This document shows, piece by piece, positions 1 to 6,353 of a stretch of DNA of 16,698 bases; the stretch's first letter is position 1, and each line of letters opens with the position of its first letter. Location: NCBI GenBank assembly GCA_023387755.1, contig JAEWHO010000102.1, forward strand, positions 1 through 16,698. Reading direction: 5' to 3'. The translations under genes were made by a program, and so were the position numbers. Source of the DNA: Actinomycetes bacterium (GTDB lineage Bacteria > Actinomycetota > Actinomycetes > Actinomycetales > Actinomycetaceae). Below the pieces are notes generated by a model. It did not search any database. It was not told the DNA's origin and worked only from the letters and a program-made list of their open reading frames with translations.

Positions 1-32
1 CCCTTGGCCCGCATCAGGCCTCCTATCAAACA

Positions 33-68
33 CGACTGGGGATATCCGCAAACGGATATCCCCAGTCG
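33..68 (-). terminator. Hairpin terminator downstream of the secreted-protein gene
   Basis: A perfect 16-bp inverted repeat (33-48 with 53-68, loop CAAA) lies 27 bases beyond the stop codon of the minus-strand gene. Only a short T-rich run (TGTTTG) follows it on the minus strand, so it is a stem-driven terminator at best. The symmetry means it could also act on transcripts entering from the left end of the window. Confidence 0.7.
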
Positions 69-95
69 CTGATCGGTACCTAGAGTGACACTTGA

Positions 96-1196
96 TTAAG
101 ACAGTTCTGGAACCGGTTTGTTGAAGAGGACCTTCTCTGCCGGCACCTTGGCCGAGGAGCGAATTGCTTTTGCGACGTCGTAGGCAACAAAACCGTCGAC
201 GCCAATGTTCCCACCCTGCGAATGGTAGAAGATCTTGTTGTTCTTTTCGCGCCAGCCGGCGTTCTCTTCGTCATGCCAGAATGCGTGACGATCCGACTTG
301 CCTTCCCAAACGTACTGGGCGCTCGGCTGCGGGACCATCCACCTAAAGCAGAAGTCGAGCTTATTACCGGCGACGACGCCAGTGCTCCCGGCATTGATTC
401 CAAGAACGCCGCCCGGCTCAATGGAGTTATTGACTCGGAAGAAGATGCTCTTGATTTGGCCAGTGGTGAGCTCCACTGACGGGAACCCTCCAAGTTTGTT
501 GCCGTCTGAGTAAGGTAGCACTTCTACGCCGTAGGGCGCTGCGGAGGTAAAGATTACTTTCCCAGTTGCCAGGCCGGAAACATCAATACAGTTGTAGGAG
601 CAAGCGAAAATCAGTCCCGCTGGGGTAGGAGCCGTGCCCTCGTTAATGATGTTGATATACCACTCATGCCCCAAACCGCCGAAGGTGAATGCGGCGGTGT
701 TCAGGTTAATATCCCAGCCACCGATATAGAAAACTAGCTTCACTTTGCAGCCGTCAGCGACGTCCGAGGAGCCGGGCACCGTACTCGCGAAGTCCACAGC
801 CACGCCTAGCTTTGAGCGGTCGATATCCCTCGGATCAAGGGCTGTGGGTACGCCGGTAATGGCCCAACGACCGTCCGCGCCTCTGCTAAGCGTTAATCCC
901 CCAGGCAACACCCCGGTAGCTCGCAATTCGGCATTCCGGACCGGAGCACCCTTGTCGTCGTGAATGTCGAAATAGATAGGATCGATGGGGGCACCGGCAG
1001 CAAGATTGACGGCAATCTCTCCCCTATGCGCTCCGTCACCGATGACTGAGAAACGTTGGTCCTTGACTACAGTCGTGCATAGCGCTTTGGGACGTGATGC
1101 AGCGAGGACTGGCATATGCGAGGAGACAGCAATAGCTGGGATTGACCAGGCTGCGCCTTTAGCGATACTGCGACGACTGACTTCATTAGCGCTCAT
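96..1196 (-). CDS. Secreted protein of unknown function, Tat-like signal, Ig-like segment
   Basis: The function is not recognised. The chosen start gives 366 residues and follows a good ribosome site (GGAG, five bases before ATG). Residues 7-34 look like a twin-arginine signal: SRRSIAKG, a hydrophobic stretch, then a possible cleavage site near VLAAS. Residues about 55-145 contain LPGGLTLSRGADGRWAITG (98-116), which resembles the putative-Ig (He_PIG-like) repeat pattern of bacterial surface proteins. The rest is rich in beta-strand-like sequence. The mature part has five cysteines (40, 150, 199, 203, 283), so disulphides are possible after export. No transmembrane anchor, LPXTG signal or lipobox is visible, so release or non-covalent wall attachment is inferred. 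The frame stays open for 87 codons upstream, but that stretch does not look like protein. Base composition is lower in GC than the neighbouring ahp genes. It is transcribed away from ahpC and stands alone. Confidence 0.7.
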   Translation of the reverse strand: MSANEVSRRSIAKGAAWSIPAIAVSSHMPVLAASRPKALCTTVVKDQRFSVIGDGAHRGEIAVNLAAGAPIDPIYFDIHDDKGAPVRNAELRATGVLPGGLTLSRGADGRWAITGVPTALDPRDIDRSKLGVAVDFASTVPGSSDVADGCKVKLVFYIGGWDINLNTAAFTFGGLGHEWYINIINEGTAPTPAGLIFACSYNCIDVSGLATGKVIFTSAAPYGVEVLPYSDGNKLGGFPSVELTTGQIKSIFFRVNNSIEPGGVLGINAGSTGVVAGNKLDFCFRWMVPQPSAQYVWEGKSDRHAFWHDEENAGWREKNNKIFYHSQGGNIGVDGFVAYDVAKAIRSSAKVPAEKVLFNKPVPELS

Positions 1197-1270
1197 TGAT
1201 ACTCCAAGGGTCTCGGTGTATTTCCGTTTTGGGTTCAGACTGCTGCTGAGAATACACCCGCGAAAAATTC

Positions 1271-1284
1271 CCCTACAAGTAGGG
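1271..1284 (-). other. Small inverted repeat in the leader of the secreted-protein gene
   Basis: CCCTAC-AA-GTAGGG is a 6-bp inverted repeat. On the minus strand it is followed by GAATTTTT, so in the upstream leader of the 96-1196 gene it resembles a very short attenuator or terminator. It could equally be a small operator or chance. Confidence 0.25.
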
Positions 1285-1416
1285 TGGTTTCCATAAGCAT
1301 GCCCGCGACAAGGCTGTATTTCCCCGGGGCTGCGGCTATGCTGAGCATTCAGACTTTCAGAAAGCGCCATGCAAAAACAAAAACGCTTAATATTAGTATG
1401 AGACATATGTAAGAAA

Positions 1417-1431
1417 TGATAATCATTCTCA
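1417..1431. promoter_or_regulatory. Fur/Zur-like metal-regulator box
   Basis: TGATAATCATTCTCA on the plus strand (TGAGAATGATTATCA on the minus strand) is nearly palindromic. It resembles the 15-bp core of Fur-family sites, in particular actinobacterial Zur boxes of the form TGAnAATGATTnTCA, and fits the E. coli Fur consensus at about 15 of 19 positions when flanks are included. It lies 221 bases before the secreted-protein gene and about 110 bases before the probable ahpC promoter, so the former is the likelier target. An AT-rich stretch (1386-1400) downstream on the minus strand could hold a promoter, but no clear -35/-10 pair was seen. Confidence 0.45.
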
Positions 1432-1451
1432 GGCGTGCGTGAAATATATAA

Positions 1452-1467
1452 GCGCATTTAAATGCGC
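1452..1467. repeat. Perfect 16-bp palindrome in the ahpC upstream region
   Basis: GCGCATTTAAATGCGC is its own reverse complement over 16 bases with no spacer. It sits between the Fur/Zur-like box and the OxyR-type site, inside the divergent control region. A dimeric regulator site is plausible; the regulator is not recognised. Confidence 0.4.
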
Positions 1468-1526
1468 CTGCGCTGAAAATCACAAGAGAAGGCGGTGTGG
1501 TTCTAGGGAGTGGCCCTGGGGGTGGC

Positions 1527-1541
1527 ATAGTCGATACCTAT
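1527..1541 (+). promoter_or_regulatory. Candidate OxyR binding half-site upstream of ahpC
   Basis: ATAG-N7-CTAT occurs here, the core element of the enterobacterial OxyR consensus, in which two such elements are separated by seven bases. The second element is not present at the expected distance, although a further CTATAG occurs at 1570-1575. The site lies just upstream of the proposed -35 (1548-1553), the place expected for activation, and an OxyR gene lies in the same gene group. Confidence 0.5.
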
Positions 1542-1547
1542 AGTACT

Positions 1548-1576
1548 TGCGCTCCACCCAAGGTGCAGGCTATAGT
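1548..1576 (+). promoter_or_regulatory. Probable ahpC promoter
   Basis: TTGCGC (1548-1553), a 17-base spacer and TATAGT (1571-1576, five of six to TATAAT) form a sigma-70-like promoter about 56 bases before the ahpC start codon. The weak -35 fits an activator-dependent promoter. A second TATAGT at 1539-1544 is part of the OxyR-type site and is less likely to be the -10. Confidence 0.5.
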
Positions 1577-1632
1577 GGTGGTGTTGTTGGCAAGCCACCG
1601 CTGTGGCCCAAAATTGCACAGGAGCTCATTCC

Positions 1633-2196
1633 ATGAACCTCATGAACACCAAGATTCAGCCCTTCGCCGCTACTGCTTACAAGAACGGCGAATTCGTGGA
1701 CATCACCGAAGAGGATGTCCTCGGCAAGTGGGCGATCTTCTTCTTCTACCCGGCTGACTTCACCTTCGTGTGCCCCACCGAACTGGGCGACATGGCCGAC
1801 CACTACGAGGAACTGCAGAAGCTTGGTGTTGAGGTGTTCTCCGTGTCCACTGACACCCACTTCACCCACAAGGCTTGGCACGAAACCTCCGAGACCATCG
1901 GCAAGATCAAGTTCTACATGATCGGTGACCCGAATGGCACCGTCACCAACAACTTCCAGAACATGCGCGAAGGTGTTGGCCTGGCTGACCGCGCCACCTT
2001 CCTGATTGACCCCGAGGGCGTCATTCAGTTCATGGAGGTCACCTCCGAAGGCATCGGCCGTAACGCCGCCGAACTCATGCGTAAGGTCAAGGCCGCTCAG
2101 TACATCGCCGCCCACCCGGGCGAGGTGTGCCCCGCCAAGTGGGAAGAAGGCGAAGAAACCCTCGCCCCGTCCCTGGACCTCGTCGGCAAGATCTAA
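1633..2196 (+). CDS. ahpC: Alkyl hydroperoxide reductase, peroxiredoxin subunit AhpC
   Basis: This is a typical 2-Cys peroxiredoxin that reduces hydrogen peroxide, organic hydroperoxides and probably peroxynitrite in the cytoplasm. The sequence is of the E. coli/Salmonella AhpC type, not the mycobacterial AhpC/AhpD type: the N-terminus MNLMNTKIQPF aligns with MSLINTKIKPF, and the length (187) matches E. coli. The peroxidatic cysteine is C47 in FYPADFTFVCPTE; the resolving cysteine is C166 in GEVCPAKW. The start at 1633 is chosen because GGAG lies eight bases upstream and because it restores the family N-terminus; an in-frame ATG at 1603 would add ten unrelated residues. It is followed after 154 bases by ahpF, its reductase. 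Codon use is strongly biased, as expected for an abundant protein. Peroxide control by OxyR through the site at 1527-1541 is inferred. Confidence 0.97.
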   Translation: MNLMNTKIQPFAATAYKNGEFVDITEEDVLGKWAIFFFYPADFTFVCPTELGDMADHYEELQKLGVEVFSVSTDTHFTHKAWHETSETIGKIKFYMIGDPNGTVTNNFQNMREGVGLADRATFLIDPEGVIQFMEVTSEGIGRNAAELMRKVKAAQYIAAHPGEVCPAKWEEGEETLAPSLDLVGKI

Positions 2197-2263
2197 AGCT
2201 GCCCAACCATAACGCCGGCCCCGCCCACCGTGGGCTTGAGCCGGATTTACGACGACGACGCGA

Positions 2264-2291
2264 GGGTGCGGGATCGCACGATCCCGCACCC
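2264..2291 (+). other. Hairpin between ahpC and ahpF, possible attenuator or mRNA stabiliser
   Basis: A perfect 13-bp inverted repeat (2264-2276 with 2279-2291) sits 67 bases after the ahpC stop and 59 bases before the ahpF start. No T-run follows. Such an element can partly stop transcription or protect the ahpC message from 3' decay, either of which would give more AhpC than AhpF. Confidence 0.5.
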
Positions 2292-2350
2292 TTGCCCACA
2301 CGCCCACCGCTAACGCCACCCGCTCCGTTACACCACCTGCAAGGAAGACA

Positions 2351-3907
2351 ATGCCCGTTCTCGACCAGAACCTCACCGGCCAGCTCCGCCAGCTCCTCGG
2401 CAACGTACAGCAGCCCATCGAACTCGTCGCCAGCCTGGACGACACCCCGAAATCCAGCGAAATGAAGAACCTGCTCAGCGAAATCGCGGCACTGTCGGAC
2501 AAGGTGAGCGTCAGCGAAGAAACCAACGAGCGCACCCCTTCCTTCGCTATCCGCCGCACCGGCACCGACGTTGAAGTCCGCTTCGCCGGACTCCCCCTCG
2601 GCCACGAATTCACCTCCCTCGTCCTCGCCCTCCTGCAAGTAGGCGGCCACCCGCCCAAGCTCACCGACGAGCAGATCGACGCGATCCGCAGCATCGAAGG
2701 TGAACGCGAATTCGTCACCTACATGTCCCTCAGCTGCACCAACTGCCCCGACGTTGTGCAGGCACTCAACACCATCTCCATCCTCAACCCGCGCATCCGG
2801 CACACCAGCGTAGAAGGCGGCACCTTCCAAGACGAAGTCGAACGCCGCAACATTATGGCCGTACCCGCCACCTACGAAGGGGACGAACTCATCTCCTCCG
2901 GGCGCGCCACCGTCGACGACTTCATCGCCCTGCTCGACACCAACGCGGAAAAACGCGCCGCCGAACAGCTCAACGAAACCGACCCCTTCGACGTCCTCAT
3001 CGTCGGAGGCGGCCCCGCCGCTAGCGCCGCCGCCATCTACGCAGCTCGCAAAGGTATCCGCACCGGCATGCTCACCGACCGTCGCGGCGGGCAGGTGCTG
3101 GACACCATGTCCATCGAGAACCACATCTCCCAGACCTACACCGAAGGCCCCCGCCTCGCCGAAGACCTCAAAGCCCACATCGCCGAATACGACGTCGAGG
3201 TGTTCTCCCCGCAACTAGCAGAAACCCTCACGCCCGCCCGTGAAACCGGCGAACTGCACACCATTACCACGCGCAGCGGCGGCACCCTGAAATCCAAGAC
3301 CATCATCCTGTCCACCGGTGCCTCCTGGCGACTCATGGGTGTGCCCGGCGAAAACGAATACCGGAACAAGGGCGTCTCCTTCTGCCCCCACTGCGACGGC
3401 CCCCTGTTCAAGGGCAAGCGCATCGCCGTCGTCGGAGGCGGGAACTCCGGAATCGAAGCCGCCATCGACCTCGCGGGCGTCGTGGAGCACGTCACCGTCG
3501 TCGAGTTTATGGACACCCTCAAAGCCGACGCCGTCCTCGTGCAGAAGCTCAAGTCGCTGCCGAACACCGCCGTCATCACCTCCGCCCGCACCACCGAAGT
3601 GCTCGGCGACGGCAACCAGGTGACCGGCCTGACCTACGAAGACCGTGAAACCGGCGAAACGCACCAGCTCGATATCAATGGTGTGTTCGTGCAGATCGGC
3701 CTCATGCCCAACACCGGGTGGCTCGACGGCACCGTAGAACTGTCCGAACGGCGCGAAATCGTCATCGACGACCGCGGCCAAACCGACGTGCCCGGCATCT
3801 TCGCCGCCGGTGACTGCACCACTGTGCCCTACAAGCAGATCGTGATCGCTTACGGGGCCGGTGCCACCGCCGCACTCTCCGCCTTCGACTACCTCATCCG
3901 CAACTAG
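2351..3907 (+). CDS. ahpF: Alkyl hydroperoxide reductase, flavoprotein subunit AhpF
   Basis: This is the NADH-dependent disulphide reductase that returns oxidised AhpC to the dithiol form. It has 518 residues, close to the 521 of E. coli AhpF. Domains in order: an N-terminal double thioredoxin-like domain (about 1-200) with the redox pair C129/C132 in SCTNCPD; an FAD-binding domain beginning DVLIVGGGPAASAAA (214-228); the thioredoxin-reductase-type active site C345/C348 in CPHCDGPLFKG; an NADH-binding motif VVGGGNSGIEAA (360-371); and a C-terminal FAD contact in FAAGDCTT (484-491). All four redox cysteines are present, so electron transfer to AhpC should be intact. The start is supported by AAGGAA four bases upstream. 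The N-terminal redox domain separates it from plain thioredoxin reductase. It lies between ahpC and oxyR in one direction, and the hairpin at 2264-2291 may lower its expression relative to ahpC. Confidence 0.96.
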   Translation: MPVLDQNLTGQLRQLLGNVQQPIELVASLDDTPKSSEMKNLLSEIAALSDKVSVSEETNERTPSFAIRRTGTDVEVRFAGLPLGHEFTSLVLALLQVGGHPPKLTDEQIDAIRSIEGEREFVTYMSLSCTNCPDVVQALNTISILNPRIRHTSVEGGTFQDEVERRNIMAVPATYEGDELISSGRATVDDFIALLDTNAEKRAAEQLNETDPFDVLIVGGGPAASAAAIYAARKGIRTGMLTDRRGGQVLDTMSIENHISQTYTEGPRLAEDLKAHIAEYDVEVFSPQLAETLTPARETGELHTITTRSGGTLKSKTIILSTGASWRLMGVPGENEYRNKGVSFCPHCDGPLFKGKRIAVVGGGNSGIEAAIDLAGVVEHVTVVEFMDTLKADAVLVQKLKSLPNTAVITSARTTEVLGDGNQVTGLTYEDRETGETHQLDINGVFVQIGLMPNTGWLDGTVELSERREIVIDDRGQTDVPGIFAAGDCTTVPYKQIVIAYGAGATAALSAFDYLIRN

Positions 3908-3953
3908 AGCCCACCCGGGCCACCCAACCAACCAACGACCGAAACACCACCTA

Positions 3954-4898
3954 GTGAACCTACGCGACCTCGAATACCTGGTAGCACTAGCCGAAGAAGG
4001 GAACTTCTCGCGCGCCGCCGTGCGCGCGGGAGTCTCCCAACCCACGCTATCCACCCAGGTGCGCAAACTTGAAGCCGAACTGGGGGTCGCGCTCCTCGAG
4101 CGCACCCCCGGCGGGATCCTGTTCACCCGCGCCGGGAAACAAGTCGTCGCCCGCGCTCGGCACGTCATGAGCGACCTCGACGAAATCCGAGTCCTCGCCC
4201 AACAAGCCGCCGACCCGCGCGCCACCGTCCTCACCCTCGGCATGTTCCCCACCCTCGGGCCCTACCTGCTCCCGCATATGATGCCCGAAATGGCGCGGGA
4301 CATGCCCGACGTCACCGTGCAGATCGTCGAAGAAAAAAGCGAAACCCTCCTGCGCCAACTCGTCGCCGGGCACATCGATGCCATCACCCTCGCCACCCAA
4401 CCAGGCAACACCATGCCCGCCGGCGAAACCCAAATCACCGCAGGCCTAAACAGCGCCGAACTCTTCACCGAAGAATTCATCCTCGCCGCCCCCACTGGCC
4501 ACCCACTCGCTGCCAACAACGGCCCCTTGCGCCTACGCGACCTCGCCGGGTATGACGTCCTCCTCCTCGACGACGGCCACTGCCTGCGCGACCACACCTG
4601 GTCCCTGTGCCAACAGGCCGGCGCCCGGCAAACCAACTTCCGCGCCACCTCCCTAGAATCACTGCGATATATGGTCGCTGGCGGTGTCGGCGTCACCCTC
4701 CTGCCCCGCCTAGCCGTCACCCCGCCGGTCGCGCCCGTCGACGGACTCGCCTTCCGCGAATTCACCCCGCCCGCACCCGCGCGCACCATCAACCTCGTCT
4801 GGCGAGCAACCAGCCCCCTCGCCCCGCTCATCGAAACCATCGCCGCCACCCTGCAGCGCGCCTACACCAATGCCACCAGCAGCAACCAAGCCGCCTAA
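3954..4898 (+). CDS. oxyR: LysR-family peroxide sensor and regulator OxyR
   Basis: A LysR-type transcription factor whose disulphide state reports hydrogen peroxide. Read from GTG 3954, the protein has 314 residues and begins VNLRDLEYLVALAEEGNFSR, which aligns with E. coli OxyR (MNIRDLEYLVALAE). An ATG at 3861 lies inside ahpF and would add 31 residues with no family match, so GTG is preferred even though no clear Shine-Dalgarno site precedes it. The helix-turn-helix is about residues 18-45 (AAVRAGVSQPTLSTQVRKLE). The sensing pair is C210 in DDGHCLRD and C219 in WSLC, nine residues apart as in E. coli (C199/C208). The effector domain also has the conserved FRATSLESLRYMVAGGVGVTLLP region. It starts 46 bases after ahpF in the same direction, so co-transcription is likely, and it may be translationally coupled. 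Confidence 0.92.
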   Translation: MNLRDLEYLVALAEEGNFSRAAVRAGVSQPTLSTQVRKLEAELGVALLERTPGGILFTRAGKQVVARARHVMSDLDEIRVLAQQAADPRATVLTLGMFPTLGPYLLPHMMPEMARDMPDVTVQIVEEKSETLLRQLVAGHIDAITLATQPGNTMPAGETQITAGLNSAELFTEEFILAAPTGHPLAANNGPLRLRDLAGYDVLLLDDGHCLRDHTWSLCQQAGARQTNFRATSLESLRYMVAGGVGVTLLPRLAVTPPVAPVDGLAFREFTPPAPARTINLVWRATSPLAPLIETIAATLQRAYTNATSSNQAA

Positions 4899-5020
4899 CC
4901 AGAGCCCAGCCAAGAGCGCGGGCGGTAGCGCAAAAGCAAGCAGCCGGTAAGGGAAGGTGCGCGGCGGCTGCGAACGAGAAATAACGTGTGCCCGGGTTGT
5001 AGCGGAGAACGTACTCTGAC

Positions 5021-5038
5021 GGCGGCCGCGAAGCCGCC
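5021..5038. terminator. Short GC hairpin at the oxyR / ROK repressor junction
   Basis: GGCGGC-CGCGAA-GCCGCC forms a 6-bp GC stem between the two convergent genes and touches the stop codon of the minus-strand repressor gene. No T-run accompanies it. It may act as a weak two-way terminator. The rest of 4899-5037 shows nothing recognisable. Confidence 0.3.
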
Positions 5039-6201
5039 TAAGCCACGTAGCTAGCCGGATTCTTCAGAATCCCCGCAAAAGACGCATAGGCCGCGCCGCG
5101 CGCGGCCGCGCTCTCCGGCTCCGGCGCCGGCAACAATTGCAGCGCCGTATAACGCGCCGCCATCGCCCGCTGCGTCAGCTCATCCATAATCACGCTGCGT
5201 CGCCGCTCCAGCAGAGTCCCCAGATGGCCGCCAAAAACAATCGCCGGCAAATCGAGGATATTCACCAGACTAGACAGCGCAATACCAAGCGCCCGGGCGC
5301 TCGCATCGAGCGCCCCGTCGTCGTCGAACGCCACCGCCAACGCCTCCGCACCCACGTACCGCTCCAAACACCCGCGCGAGCCACAACGGCAGGTAGGCCC
5401 ATGCGGATCCACCGTCAAGTGCCCGATCTCGCCGGCCCACCCGTGCTCGCCCGCCACCAGCCGGCCCCGATTGACGATCGCCGCGCCCACACCGATACCG
5501 CCAGACAAATACGCGAACGTCTGCAAATCAGACGGCGCACCCGGCGCCCGATACGCGCACGTCAAAGCCGCCAGATTCGCCTCATTGCCCACCCGCGGTG
5601 CCGGCAAACCGCCCGGCAAATACGGCGAAAAAAGCGCTGGAATATCCACGTTCTGCCACCCCAAGTTAGGGGCATCCAACAGCCTGCCCGTGGCGTCATT
5701 AACCAGCCCCGGCAAAGCCAGCGTGAGCCCACAGATATGACTGTGATCCGGCAACGCAGCCACCAAATGCTCCACCAGCGGGCCCGTCAAAGCCGCAATA
5801 GTCGTCGGATCGCTCTGCGTCAGGTCCGCCTCGTGAACCTCCGCGGCCACCACGCCCCCCGCCAAATTCAGGGCGACGACGCGGATTGCGTCCACCCCAA
5901 TATCCACGCCAATCCCGATGCGCGAATGAGAACCGACCAAACCAAGGCCCGGCCGGCCCGGGCCAGTTGCAGGCGGGGGAGCAACCTCAGTCAAAATATC
6001 CGCCGCCACCAACTCGTCACCCAAACGAGAACTAGTCGCCCGAGTAATACCCGCCTCCGAAGCAATCTGAGCACGCGAAAGCGGCTCCGGCGCCGCCAGT
6101 GCATGCGCCAGCACGAGCTGCATATTCATCGCTCGCAAAGATTCGGCACGCACAGAACGTTGAGGCACGTCTCTACGGTAGCCAAGTTCACCACCGGGCA
6201 C
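5038..6201 (-). CDS. xylR: ROK-family transcriptional repressor, probable xylose-responsive XylR
   Basis: This protein joins an N-terminal winged helix-turn-helix (about 41-70, LSRAQIASEAGITRATSSRL) to a C-terminal ROK sugar-kinase-like domain. ROK marks are present: a glycine-rich nucleotide-site-like segment (GIGVDIGVDAIRVVAL), VGNEANLAAL (204-213), GEIGHLTVDPHG (257-268), and the zinc-type motif CRCGSRGCLE with C271, C273 and C278 plus H261. It is divergent from xylA with an inverted repeat of XylR-box type between them, so repression of the xylose genes relieved by xylose is inferred; xylose specificity rests on context. The start is uncertain. GTG 6201 gives 387 residues, normal for the family, but its GAGGG is almost adjacent. 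A strong GGGGAGG (6230-6236 on the minus strand) lies too far upstream and serves no standard in-frame start. An ATG at 6366 would overlap xylA and its promoter and is rejected. A later GTG at 6168 is possible. Confidence 0.88.
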   Translation of the reverse strand: MPGGELGYRRDVPQRSVRAESLRAMNMQLVLAHALAAPEPLSRAQIASEAGITRATSSRLGDELVAADILTEVAPPPATGPGRPGLGLVGSHSRIGIGVDIGVDAIRVVALNLAGGVVAAEVHEADLTQSDPTTIAALTGPLVEHLVAALPDHSHICGLTLALPGLVNDATGRLLDAPNLGWQNVDIPALFSPYLPGGLPAPRVGNEANLAALTCAYRAPGAPSDLQTFAYLSGGIGVGAAIVNRGRLVAGEHGWAGEIGHLTVDPHGPTCRCGSRGCLERYVGAEALAVAFDDDGALDASARALGIALSSLVNILDLPAIVFGGHLGTLLERRRSVIMDELTQRAMAARYTALQLLPAPEPESAAARGAAYASFAGILKNPASYVA

Positions 6202-6243
6202 ACCCTCGAGCGGGAGTGAGAAAAAATTACCTCCCCGAATCGC

Positions 6244-6272
6244 TTGACACCGCCCCGCAACCCCATTAGTTT
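6244..6272 (+). promoter_or_regulatory. Probable xylA promoter
   Basis: A perfect TTGACA (6244-6249) is followed after 17 bases by TAGTTT (6267-6272), a weak -10. Transcription would begin near 6279, leaving a leader of about 75 bases before xylA. The -10 lies inside the candidate repressor site. Confidence 0.55.
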
Positions 6273-6286
6273 TGGAGTTAAACAAA
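6266..6286. promoter_or_regulatory. Candidate XylR operator
   Basis: TTAGTTT-N7-AAACAAA is an inverted repeat with one mismatch between arms (AAACTAA would be perfect). Xylose-repressor sites of Bacillus and related ROK regulators have the same TTAGTTT...AAACTAA arms. It covers the -10 and start region of the xylA promoter, an ideal place for repression, and lies between the divergent regulator and xylA. Confidence 0.6.
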
Positions 6287-6293
6287 TCGATGT

Positions 6294-6329
6294 GAGGTGC
6301 ATTGCCTTCGCTGAGGAAGTGCCGACCTC
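6294..6329 (+). other. Possible stem-loop in the xylA leader
   Basis: GAGGTGCA (6294-6301) can pair with TGC-CG-ACCTC (6320-6329), with an inner CTTC/GAAG pairing (6306-6309 with 6316-6319) around GCTGAG. It ends 12 bases before the xylA ribosome site. The pairing has bulges and no known riboswitch was recognised. Confidence 0.25.
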
Positions 6330-6353
6330 GCAGCCTGCACGAAGGAGTGAAAT

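Noticed and set aside
1355..1366. TTTCAGAAAGCG shared with the terminator arm at 16609-16620
   Set aside because: A single 12-base match with no further likeness on either side; treated as chance and not as ends of a mobile element.
1197..1457. In-frame N-terminal extension of the secreted-protein gene (start at 1457)
   Set aside because: The extension is not protein-like, contains the Fur/Zur-like box and part of the palindrome, and would bury the Tat signal. ATG 1196 has a good ribosome site.
1570..3214. Long open frames on the minus strand across ahpC and ahpF (382 and 375 codons)
   Set aside because: They are antisense to well-conserved genes, have low-complexity Gly/Ala/Val/Glu-rich products and no family match; high GC with C-ending codons creates such shadows.
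3861..3953. ATG start for oxyR inside ahpF
   Set aside because: The extra 31 residues are Pro/His-rich in a frame shared with ahpF and do not match OxyR, whose family N-terminus begins at GTG 3954.
5137..6219. A 360-codon plus-strand frame opposite the ROK repressor
   Set aside because: The product is Arg/Gln-rich with no recognised motif, and the opposite strand encodes a clear ROK protein.
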